A DNA stretch of 16,343 nucleotides from the NCBI GenBank assembly GCA_030642525.1, contig DAOWNO010000015.1:1-16343 (forward strand). Direction: 5' to 3'. The position numbers were made by a program, and so were the translations under genes. Of this stretch, positions 6,389 to 13,685 are shown piece by piece. The notes under the pieces were generated by a model. The model did not search any database. It saw only the letters and a list, made by a program, of their open reading frames with translations, and had not been told where the DNA came from. The DNA comes from Candidatus Aegiribacteria sp. Lineage in GTDB: Bacteria; Fermentibacterota; Fermentibacteria; Fermentibacterales; JCC-6. Position 1 is the first letter of the stretch; each line of letters opens with the position of its first letter.

Positions 6389-7632
6389 ACAGTCCTCCCG
6401 ATATCTCTTCTGAAATATTTTTTCTTAAAATCTATTTTCTCAAGTTCAAGGTAGGCTTTGTCGAGCGCCTCGCTCAGTGAATTTCCAGTGACAACCACAC
6501 TGAGCACTCTTCCGCCACTGGTTACAATCCCGTCATCGGTCTTCTTTGTGCCGGCATGAAATACAATAGCATCCTCAACTTTCTCCAGTCCGGAAATGAG
6601 AAAACCCTTTTCATATGACAATGGGTATCCGCCTGAAGCCATCACAACGCAGGCGCAGCAGCCATCTTTAACAGATACGCAGCTCGGAAGTGATCCTCCC
6701 CGGGCAGCAGCATCAAGAAGATCCGCAAGATCATCATCAATCATGGGAAGCACAGCCTGAGTCTCCGGGTCAGCAAAACGAACATTGAATTCCAGAACCT
6801 TGATACCTTCATCAGTAATCATCAAGCCAGCGTAAAGAACTCCTCTATAATCTATACCCCTTGAATCCAGTTCCCGGAGAACCGGGAGGATGATTTTCTC
6901 TCTGGCTGTTTTGCAAAAACCATCTTCAATTTCAGGCGGTGGGCAGATGGCTCCCATCCCTCCTGTATTCGGACCTGAATCTCCATTACCGAGCCGCTTG
7001 TGATCTCTGCTCGGAGGGAGAATAACACAATCAGTCCCGCTGCAGATTGCGAGTATGCTGACTTCCCTGCCCTTAAGCCGCTCTTCGATAACAACACGCT
7101 GACCTGACTCACCAAACCTGCCTCCGAAAAGGGAGTCAAGGATAGAACGTGCCTTATCAGATTCGTCGGGCAGAAACACCCCTTTTCCTGCTGCCAGACC
7201 ATCAGCCTTTAGTACAAATTCTTTGACATCTTCACCCATGTACTCCATAGCGGAGATTGTGTCTGTGAAAACCTTACTCCGCGCTGTGGATACGCCTGCG
7301 GAATTCATGATCTCTTTTGCGAACCATTTGCTGCCTTCCAGCCTGGCGGCCTTCTCCCCCGGACCAAAACAGGAGATACCCTCAGCTCTGAGCGCGTCTC
7401 CAAGCCCTGCGACCAATGGCACCTCAGGACCAACTACAACCAGATCTATATTCCTGTCACGGGCAAGGGTAACAAGACCTGCAATATCATCAGCTTTGAC
7501 CGGTTCAAGCACTCCCAGCTCTGCCATACCCGGATTACCGGGAGTACAGAATAATGAGTGTTTTCCAGACCTGGACAGAGACCAGGAAATAGCGTGCTCT
7601 CTTCCTCCGCTGCCTACGACGAGTATTCTCAT
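6385..7632 (-). CDS. purD: Phosphoribosylamine-glycine ligase (GAR synthetase)
   Basis: The ATP-grasp enzyme joins glycine to 5-phosphoribosylamine, the second step of de novo purine synthesis. The 415 residues match the usual length and domain order. An N-terminal Rossmann-like part has G-S-G-G-R-E-H-A (7-14) and G-P-E-V-P-L (68-73). The ATP-grasp part has K-A-D-G-L-A-A-G-K-G-V (142-152), S-R-D-H-K-R (208-213), G-P-N-T-G-G-M-G (220-227) and the metal-binding E-F-N-V-R-F-A-D-P-E-T-Q (281-292). The C-terminal domain (about 325-415) is intact. The ATG at 7632 is inside the panB stop (ATGA), and the purD stop overlaps purE. Pairing with purE is common. Having panB and a lipid-phosphatase-like gene ahead of it is not. 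Confidence 0.97.
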   Translation of the reverse strand: MRILVVGSGGREHAISWSLSRSGKHSLFCTPGNPGMAELGVLEPVKADDIAGLVTLARDRNIDLVVVGPEVPLVAGLGDALRAEGISCFGPGEKAARLEGSKWFAKEIMNSAGVSTARSKVFTDTISAMEYMGEDVKEFVLKADGLAAGKGVFLPDESDKARSILDSLFGGRFGESGQRVVIEERLKGREVSILAICSGTDCVILPPSRDHKRLGNGDSGPNTGGMGAICPPPEIEDGFCKTAREKIILPVLRELDSRGIDYRGVLYAGLMITDEGIKVLEFNVRFADPETQAVLPMIDDDLADLLDAAARGGSLPSCVSVKDGCCACVVMASGGYPLSYEKGFLISGLEKVEDAIVFHAGTKKTDDGIVTSGGRVLSVVVTGNSLSEALDKAYLELEKIDFKKKYFRRDIGRTV

Positions 7633-8438
7633 TTACCCTCCCTGTCTCTGTAAATGTGTTTCTCCGTCGGGAATTCCCCGCCCCGAACCTCATGACAGTA
7701 ATCCTTCACAGCGCCAAGGATAATTTCGTCAAGCTGTACATATTTCTTTAGAAATTTCGGTTTGAATTCACCGGAAAGACCGAGCATGTCATTCACAACC
7801 AGTATCTGTCCATCCGTATATCTTCCCGCTCCGATGCCGATGGTTGGAACAGATAGTTTACCCGTTATTTCGCGAGCAAGCTCTTCTTCGATACTTTCGA
7901 GCACTACAGAAAAGATACCCGCCTCCTGAAGAGCAAAAGCTTCTGACAGCATCCTGTCGCGCTGATCACTGTAGACAACCCTGTATCCTCCGATCTGTCT
8001 AATTGACTGCGGGAGCAGGCCGATATGACCCATCACAGGAATTCCGGAATCAATAATGGCTTTTACCCTTGAAACCGATCGCTCATTACCGCCCTCCAGT
8101 TTAACCGCATCAGCCCCGCCCTCTGAAAGGAATCGCACAGCGTTCTTCACTGCCTGAGCATCGGAGCATTCGTACGATCCGAAAGGCATATCTCCCACGA
8201 TAAGGGTATTCTCTGCACCCCGGCTGACCGCTTTCGTATGAGTAATCATGACATCAATGTTAGCAGTAAGGGTTGTCTCCTCCCCAAGAACCACCATGGC
8301 AAGCGTGTCCCCGACGAGGATAAAATCAACTCCGGCCTCTTCTTCAAGTTTTGCGGTTACATAATCATATGCAGTAAGCGATACGATCTTTTCGCCCTTC
8401 TGCTTTTTAATGAGAAGAGAGCGTACGTTTCCCTTCAT
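7629..8438 (-). CDS. panB: 3-methyl-2-oxobutanoate hydroxymethyltransferase (ketopantoate synthase)
   Basis: The enzyme transfers a hydroxymethyl group from methylenetetrahydrofolate to ketoisovalerate, making ketopantoate for pantothenate and CoA. The 269 residues align with the TIM-barrel family. They show T-A-Y-D-Y (22-26), V-G-D-T with metal ligand Asp44, V-G-D-M-P-F-G-S-Y with Asp83, V-K-L-E-G-G with Lys113 and Glu115, the catalytic Glu181 in V-L-E-S-I, and G-I-G-A-G-x-x-x-D-G-Q-I-L-V (201-214). panC and panD, which usually lie next to it, are absent here. The ATG at 8438 overlaps the stop of the upstream PAP2 gene by four bases, and its own TGA overlaps the purD start. Confidence 0.97.
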   Translation of the reverse strand: MKGNVRSLLIKKQKGEKIVSLTAYDYVTAKLEEEAGVDFILVGDTLAMVVLGEETTLTANIDVMITHTKAVSRGAENTLIVGDMPFGSYECSDAQAVKNAVRFLSEGGADAVKLEGGNERSVSRVKAIIDSGIPVMGHIGLLPQSIRQIGGYRVVYSDQRDRMLSEAFALQEAGIFSVVLESIEEELAREITGKLSVPTIGIGAGRYTDGQILVVNDMLGLSGEFKPKFLKKYVQLDEIILGAVKDYCHEVRGGEFPTEKHIYRDREGK

Positions 8439-9436
8439 TCAAGTTTCTCCTTCCCGGCACCACTGGAGCCAGGTTTCGCAACAATTTCCGGAAGCAACAA
8501 TCTATATACAATAATGTAGGAAACAACAGCGTATATAAGGCCTGCCAAAATATCAACAATATAATGCTCCGCACCATAAATTATCTCAAAGCATATTCCA
8601 GCAACCAGAATGGAAAACCAACAGGCTTTCCATCCAAATTCCTTGAATGCCATTATCATTATCAACACCGGCACCCCTGCGTGAAGTGAAGGCATTGCGC
8701 CTCGCGGACTTGGACTGAAGGCTGAAATTATTCCTCCCGGCGCAAGTTCACCAAGCGCTCTGATTGTGATTCTCTCCACATGTGGAATCGCGTTTTCAAG
8801 AGAAGCCATCCAGGGCGGAGTAAGCGGAAATAATACATATGTTGCATAACCGGCAAGTGTCAGCAGTGTAATTGCAACCGTTGCCCGTTTCATTCGCTCA
8901 ACTCCGCGTTTGAGCAGCAGAATCAGCGGGAATACAATTGGAATAAAGAAAAGTGTTGAGTGGAAGATCGCAAACATGTAATCATACCACGATAATTCTC
9001 CATGCTGATAAAGATGCTGCTGCAGCCAGACAACAGGAAGTGATCCGAACAGGTTTTTCTCCAGAGCAATGATCCCCGCGCCATGTAATTCCTGAAAATG
9101 TGACGTCACAACAAACTGCAGTTGCCAGTAGGACAGCACAAGAATAAGATAGAACAGCCAGGGCTTTAATACTCCAGGAAATTTTCTCCATTTGTATAAA
9201 AGGAAACACAGAACAAATGACAGAATCGGTACGGGTACCCTGGGAACAAGACGAATCAAAGGTACAAAAACCATAATAGCTGTATAAATAGTAAAAAAAA
9301 CCAGTATCCATCTGTAACTCCGGTCATCGACCGACGAGTATAACGCCCTCAACGATAACAAGTTACTGCCTTTCGGGCATGAGTATATGCCCATTGAAGA
9401 AGTGTGGGGGCCATATCCCTTGAGAATGTTTCTCAA
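8435..9436 (-). CDS. PAP2-superfamily integral membrane phosphatase or phosphotransferase
   Basis: This multi-spanning membrane protein resembles the PAP2_3 (inositol phosphorylceramide synthase-like) branch of the phosphatidic acid phosphatase type 2 superfamily. Conserved pieces are P-P-W (207-209), A-M-P-S-L-H-A-G with His252 (247-254) and A-E-H-Y-I-V-D-I-L-A-G with His291 and Asp295 (289-299). These give the usual His/His/Asp centre. Membrane segments lie near residues 43-61, 68-82, 92-110, 155-176, 185-204, 255-264, 273-288 and 294-314. The active site should face outward, acting on lipid phosphates, undecaprenyl pyrophosphate or phospholipid head groups. The longest frame starts at TTG 9436, but no ribosome binding site precedes it and it is only nine bases after the expected transcription start. 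ATG 9394 (residue 15) or TTG 9361 (residue 26, after AAAGGCAG) are better candidates. It is the first gene of the operon. Confidence 0.85.
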   Translation of the reverse strand: MRNILKGYGPHTSSMGIYSCPKGSNLLSLRALYSSVDDRSYRWILVFFTIYTAIMVFVPLIRLVPRVPVPILSFVLCFLLYKWRKFPGVLKPWLFYLILVLSYWQLQFVVTSHFQELHGAGIIALEKNLFGSLPVVWLQQHLYQHGELSWYDYMFAIFHSTLFFIPIVFPLILLLKRGVERMKRATVAITLLTLAGYATYVLFPLTPPWMASLENAIPHVERITIRALGELAPGGIISAFSPSPRGAMPSLHAGVPVLIMIMAFKEFGWKACWFSILVAGICFEIIYGAEHYIVDILAGLIYAVVSYIIVYRLLLPEIVAKPGSSGAGKEKLE

Positions 9437-9451
9437 AACAGGGCTAAAGGT

Positions 9452-9481
9452 CTTATAACGGCCTGTTGCTGCCTCTGTCTA
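9452..9481 (-). promoter_or_regulatory. Promoter candidate for the PAP2-panB-purD-purE-tsaC operon
   Basis: Read on the minus strand, TAGACA (9481-9476, five of six -35 bases) is followed after 18 bases by TATAAG (9457-9452, five of six -10 bases). Transcription would begin near 9445. All downstream genes overlap, so this may be the only promoter of the five-gene unit. No purine riboswitch or PurR-like operator was recognised near it. Confidence 0.5.
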
Positions 9482-9501
9482 CCTTTTCCAGATCACGCAT
9501 C

Positions 9502-9542
9502 GGCAAAACATCGGGGCGTAGCCTTCATCGGTTCTTTTTGCC
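9502..9542. other. Stem-loop in the divergent spacer between the PAP2 gene and proS
   Basis: GGCAAAA (9502-9508) and TTTTGCC (9536-9542) form a perfect 7-bp stem around a 27-base loop that contains CATCGG twice (a third CATCGG lies just before the stem). The whole spacer (9437-9684) otherwise shows only a weak promoter-like region near 9609-9655 for proS. No T-box or other aminoacyl-tRNA-synthetase leader was recognised. The function of the hairpin is unknown and it may be chance. Confidence 0.25.
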
Positions 9543-9684
9543 ACTCTCAGCAATTGGCCCCCTACATCAACAAGTTAATAATATGTAACGTGAGTGTCAA
9601 TTCTCCCCTTGGAGTATCCTCTGCTCTTAATTAGTTTTCGCTTTAAGGAAAATATATGATTCCGCTCTAACAGGAAGTAAGTCA

Positions 9685-11124
9685 ATGGCAAAGAATATTA
9701 TGAATCCCGATAAGGATTACGCCAGATGGTACCAGGACGTTATCAGAGAAGCTGAATTAGCTGATTCTGCCCCTGTGCGGGGATGCATGGTCATCAGACC
9801 CTATGGATTTGCCATATGGGAAAATATCAAAGCGAGTCTGGATCGCAGCTTCAAGGATACCGGTCACAGTAACGTATACTTTCCCATGCTGATCCCTCAG
9901 AGTTTTTTTGAAAAGGAAGCGGAACACGTCGAAGGATTTTCTCCGGAGCTGGCATTGGTCACTCATGCGGGTGGAAAAAAACTGGATGAGCCGCTTGTTC
10001 TCAGACCCACTTCCGAGACAATGTTCAACCACATGTTCTCGAAGTGGATCAACAGTTACCGTGATCTTCCCATGCTGCTGAATCAGTGGGCAAACGTGAT
10101 TCGATGGGAAATGAGGCCAAGAGCATTCCTTCGAACCACAGAATTCCTCTGGCAGGAAGGTCACACCGCACACGCAAATGAAAATGAAGCCAGAGATGAA
10201 ACTCTTCTAATGCTGGATGTTTATGAAAACTTCGCCAGGAACGTTGCGGCAATTCCTGTTATCCAGGGAAAAAAAACCGAACGTGAGAAATTTGCAGGCT
10301 CAGTAGCCAGTTATACTATTGAAGCAATGATGGGGAATGGCTGGGCACTTCAGAGCGGTACAACCCACTATCTGGGTACAAACTTCGCAAAAGCCTTCAA
10401 TACCATGTATCTGGACAGCAACAACGAACAGAAATACGTTCATCAGAGCAGCTGGGGTGTATCAACCAGACTGATCGGTGGTGTAATCATGGTTCATGGT
10501 GATGAGAATGGACTCCGTCTGCCGCCCAGGCTTGCACCCGTTCAGGTTGTAATCGTACCCATACTAAAGGACGCTGCAAGAGAAGAAACCTTGAGAACAG
10601 CAAAGAAGATAGCATCAGAACTCGAAGGCAGTGGCATCAGGGTTAAATTGGACGACCGCGAAGGCATGAGTCCCGGTTTCAAATTCAATTACTGGGAAGT
10701 GAGAGGTGTTCCTCTCAGACTTGAAATCGGCCCCAGGGACATTGAAGAGGGATATGTCATGCTCAGTCCCAGGAACAATCCCGGGAGAGATGGAAAATTC
10801 AAGGTTGCACTGGACATTGTTTCCAGCGAACTGCCCGGATTGCTGGATAAGATCCAGGAAGAAATGCTCAATGAAGCGACAACAAAACTGAATGAAAGAA
10901 CATATACGGCAGAATCCTTCGACGAATTCGCGAATGCGATCAATGAAAAACCGGGGTTCTACAGTGTATGGTGGGATGGCGACACTGATGATGAGATAAG
11001 GCTCCAGCAGGAGACAAAAGCCACAGTCAGATGTATCCCACTGGATCAGACCGGAGGTTCCGGCAGGTGCATCATGACAGGCAGGGAAACGAGCGTTAAA
11101 GTAATTCTCGCCAGAGCATACTAG
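9685..11124 (+). CDS. proS: Prolyl-tRNA synthetase, archaeal/eukaryote-like type (ProS type 3)
   Basis: This class II synthetase charges tRNA-Pro with proline in the cytoplasm. At 479 residues it is the short form without the inserted editing domain of typical bacterial ProRS. Motifs are I-R-P-Y-G-F-A-I-W (37-45), R-P-T-S-E-T (107-112), motif 2 R140-W-E-M-R-P-R-A-F-L-R leading to L-W-Q-E-G-H-T-A-H (155-163), and motif 3 G-G-V-I-M-V-H-G-D-E-N-G-L-R (265-278). The anticodon domain spans about 285-395. The C-terminal domain (about 400-479) keeps Cys450 and Cys462 but shows C-I-M-T-G instead of a C-x-x-C, so a full zinc site looks doubtful. It ends in the conserved A-R-A-Y, and in Thermus ProRS the terminal Tyr reaches the active site. 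AGGAAG at 9672-9677, seven bases before ATG 9685, sets the start. The protease gene follows after 23 bases and may be co-transcribed. Confidence 0.97.
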   Translation: MAKNIMNPDKDYARWYQDVIREAELADSAPVRGCMVIRPYGFAIWENIKASLDRSFKDTGHSNVYFPMLIPQSFFEKEAEHVEGFSPELALVTHAGGKKLDEPLVLRPTSETMFNHMFSKWINSYRDLPMLLNQWANVIRWEMRPRAFLRTTEFLWQEGHTAHANENEARDETLLMLDVYENFARNVAAIPVIQGKKTEREKFAGSVASYTIEAMMGNGWALQSGTTHYLGTNFAKAFNTMYLDSNNEQKYVHQSSWGVSTRLIGGVIMVHGDENGLRLPPRLAPVQVVIVPILKDAAREETLRTAKKIASELEGSGIRVKLDDREGMSPGFKFNYWEVRGVPLRLEIGPRDIEEGYVMLSPRNNPGRDGKFKVALDIVSSELPGLLDKIQEEMLNEATTKLNERTYTAESFDEFANAINEKPGFYSVWWDGDTDDEIRLQQETKATVRCIPLDQTGGSGRCIMTGRETSVKVILARAY

Positions 11125-11147
11125 CAACCCAATGTAGAGGAATAACT

Positions 11148-13631
11148 ATGAACACACTGCTTCTGTTTGCTCTTCTGGTTCAGACACCTGTTCCGGTGGG
11201 ACCGGCGCAGCGCCCAATGGCACAGGTTGAGCCGTCTCCGCTTTCCCTGCTTCCGGCAGACTTCCATAAATCGATTTCCGTCTCTCCCGACAGAGGTGAT
11301 TCGGATGTAATCATCGTAATAGCAGAAGGGCTTGAGATTCCTCTGGCTTCAGAGCTAGCACAGTTCGAATCCGATCTTTCAGCGGAGGGCTGGAATGTCA
11401 CTACCTGGGTTATGAGCGGCGGATCAGCGGCAGATCTGAGGACGTTTCTCCAGATGCATTCAGATATCAGCGGAGCGGTGCTTGTCGGAAATCTTCCAAG
11501 AGCGTGGTATGAGATGGATGGATTGGGAGAGCACGAGGAATTTCCGATGGATCTCTATCTGATGGATCTGGACGGAATATGGCTGGATATTGACGAAGAC
11601 GGCTTGCTGGATAGTCTTTCCGGTGATAAGGCACCGGAGATCTGGGTGGGCAGAATTGACGCTCACGCTATGGAGTTCGGAAATGAGATTAGTCTTTTAA
11701 GAGATTACTTCACAGCTAATCATCTATATAGAACAGGCAGTCTGTCGGTACCGGCAAGGGCTCTCGCCTTCGACGATGACGACTGGAGTTATTACGGCAG
11801 TTCCGATCTTGAGTACATTTATTCGACTGTTGAGGTGATCAGCAATACTTCTCAGACTACCGCAGCCAACTACAAGGCAGAGCTGGCAGAAGGTTACGAA
11901 TTCGTTCACCTTATGTCCCACTCTTCTCCGTGGGGTCATACTTTCGCAGTACCATCCGGTTACAGCGGCACAGTAATGGCTCCTGAAATTTCCTGCATAA
12001 ACCCGCAGACCGTATTCGTTCAGCTCTTCGCGTGCTCCAACTGCAGATGGACGGAACCGAACTGTCTTGGAAACTGGTATCTCTTCGGAACGGATTGCGG
12101 ACTTCTTGCGATCGGCTCAACCAAGACAGGCGCAATGCTGGATTTCAGTGAATTCTACGAACCTATCGGCTCCGGCAATATACCAGGGGTCGCATTCAGA
12201 ACCTGGTTCACAAACGTTGGCATTTACAATCCGAACTGGCATTACGGATGTGTGCTGCTTGGCGATCCTACAATCATGCCGCTCTCAGGCAGAGACCGCT
12301 TATCATCTACATTTCCGGGATCGGATGAAACAGATGACTACACTCAGATTTCAACCAGCAGCTTTTCTGATTGTTATCCGGTTACGGCATCATCGGGAAA
12401 CAACACCTGGGTTGCCTGGCTCACAGCCGAAAACGGGAGACTGGATATAGCCGCAAAAAACTGGGATGGTAATGTATGGAGTTCAGTCTATTACGTTGAC
12501 TCCGACGAATACTGGGATGTTACGCCTGAGATGACGCTTGACGGAAACGGTGAACCCTGGCTTGCATGGAGCGATTTCGACATTTTGACATATGGTTATA
12601 ACGTGAAGATCGCTTCCGGATCATTTTTCAACAACGTAACCGTAGCGGCAAGCGGCGACGGCTACGATGGTACTCCACAACTGGCTTATACGGACAGGAT
12701 GTGGCTTGTCTGGCAGGTCTGGAGGCGCGGTGAAGGCGATATAATGGTCAAAGCGCTTGATGGGTCATTCCCGGAAACCTTTCTTTCCGGAATCAATACA
12801 GGAGAATTCTCACCGACCGCAGCAGCTGACATTTCCGGTTACCTTCATGCGGCATGGGTTGAGGGAACAACAGCAGGTGAGAGAATAATGTGGACCAGAG
12901 GAAATGAAACAGGATTTTTAACTCCTGTGGAAGTATCCTCCGGAGATTTCTGTCGCTCACCTGAACTTGTACTAATCGAAAACACTCTTCTGCTTCTCTG
13001 GCAGGAAGATGACGATAATTCAAGAATTTGTGCAAGATTCTGGAACGGAACCGGATGGGACGCGGAAGAAGAACTTTTCTCATCCTCAACAGTCCAGGCT
13101 TTCGCGCCTGCAGCCGGACTCTCCCCGACAGGGAAAATCTTCGCTGCATGGCAGATTGGAAATGGAACTGATGCCCAAATCTGGCAGAGCACTCTTGAAG
13201 GCTCGGAATGGTCCAGCCCTTCTCAACTTGTAAATCCCTCAGGTCCGGCATGGCTTCCTGCTCTTTCTGACGGCATCATTACCTGGGCCGGTACCGGAGG
13301 AGGCAGTTCCTGGAACATATACGCTTCTCTTGACGGAGGTGTCGGGATTTCAGGTGATGTTGAATTACCTGCCGCCTTCATGTTCGATATTCTCGGCAAC
13401 CCGGTCAATCAGTCGGTAAGACTCTCGTTACCGGCAATAAGTGCTGCTTCTGCCAATACGAGCGTGTGGATATATGATCTTGCCGGAAGATGCGTATTCA
13501 AACAGGAACTCACGGCCGGACCGGAAACAGTTCTCACCATTCCCTGCACACATCTTCCGCCTGCGGTATACTGCATCAGAGTCTCAGGTTCTCGGAACAG
13601 CTGGTCCTCACTGTTCACTGTCATACGATAA
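11148..13631 (+). CDS. Secreted gingipain-like (peptidase C25) cysteine protease with propeller-like region and sorting tail
   Basis: The 827-residue product has a short hydrophobic signal peptide (1-18, unusual in lacking a basic start). A caspase-fold catalytic domain of the C25 gingipain type spans about 50-385. The likely catalytic pair is His258 in H-L-M-S-H-S-S-P-W-G, where gingipain has G-H-G-S-x-x-x-W-G, and Cys296 in L-F-A-C-S-N-C (like gingipain V-A-C-V-N). The domain closes with the L-G-D-P-T motif (371-375) and carries an acidic D-L-D-G-I-W-L-D-I-D-E-D-G loop (140-152). Residues about 395-740 hold seven repeats of a P-x-L ... G-x-x-W-x-A-W kind, probably a second propeller. Residues 745-827 are a sorting-like tail (I-Y-D-L-A-G-R-C-V, P-A-V-Y-C-I-R-V). 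Long N-terminal pro-segments known in gingipains are absent. AGAGGAA at 11136-11142 supports ATG 11148. It should degrade proteins outside the cell or on its surface. Peptidase assignment is good, specificity unknown. Confidence 0.85.
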   Translation: MNTLLLFALLVQTPVPVGPAQRPMAQVEPSPLSLLPADFHKSISVSPDRGDSDVIIVIAEGLEIPLASELAQFESDLSAEGWNVTTWVMSGGSAADLRTFLQMHSDISGAVLVGNLPRAWYEMDGLGEHEEFPMDLYLMDLDGIWLDIDEDGLLDSLSGDKAPEIWVGRIDAHAMEFGNEISLLRDYFTANHLYRTGSLSVPARALAFDDDDWSYYGSSDLEYIYSTVEVISNTSQTTAANYKAELAEGYEFVHLMSHSSPWGHTFAVPSGYSGTVMAPEISCINPQTVFVQLFACSNCRWTEPNCLGNWYLFGTDCGLLAIGSTKTGAMLDFSEFYEPIGSGNIPGVAFRTWFTNVGIYNPNWHYGCVLLGDPTIMPLSGRDRLSSTFPGSDETDDYTQISTSSFSDCYPVTASSGNNTWVAWLTAENGRLDIAAKNWDGNVWSSVYYVDSDEYWDVTPEMTLDGNGEPWLAWSDFDILTYGYNVKIASGSFFNNVTVAASGDGYDGTPQLAYTDRMWLVWQVWRRGEGDIMVKALDGSFPETFLSGINTGEFSPTAAADISGYLHAAWVEGTTAGERIMWTRGNETGFLTPVEVSSGDFCRSPELVLIENTLLLLWQEDDDNSRICARFWNGTGWDAEEELFSSSTVQAFAPAAGLSPTGKIFAAWQIGNGTDAQIWQSTLEGSEWSSPSQLVNPSGPAWLPALSDGIITWAGTGGGSSWNIYASLDGGVGISGDVELPAAFMFDILGNPVNQSVRLSLPAISAASANTSVWIYDLAGRCVFKQELTAGPETVLTIPCTHLPPAVYCIRVSGSRNSWSSLFTVIR

Positions 13632-13636
13632 TCGAA

Positions 13637-13674
13637 CCGGGGGCATGGATGTCCTTGCCCCCGGTATTGCTTTT
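13637..13674 (+). terminator. Intrinsic terminator between convergent peptidase genes
   Basis: CCGGGGGCA (13637-13645) pairs perfectly with TGCCCCCGG (13656-13664), giving a 9-bp GC-rich stem with a 10-base loop. TATTGCTTTT (13665-13674) follows. It begins six bases after the C25 gene stop. The T run lies on the plus-strand side, so it mainly ends the proS/C25 transcript. The hairpin could also slow transcription arriving from the opposite S9 gene. Confidence 0.85.
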
Positions 13675-13685
13675 CTGGAAAGTAT

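Noticed and set aside
9437..9684. T-box or amino-acid-sensing leader before proS
   Set aside because: No T-box core or specifier-like structure was found. Only a 7-bp stem-loop with an unstructured loop is visible.
10615..11127. Long reverse-strand open frame of 170 codons opposite proS
   Set aside because: It lies entirely antisense to the conserved C-terminal half of proS and has no recognisable domain or ribosome binding site.
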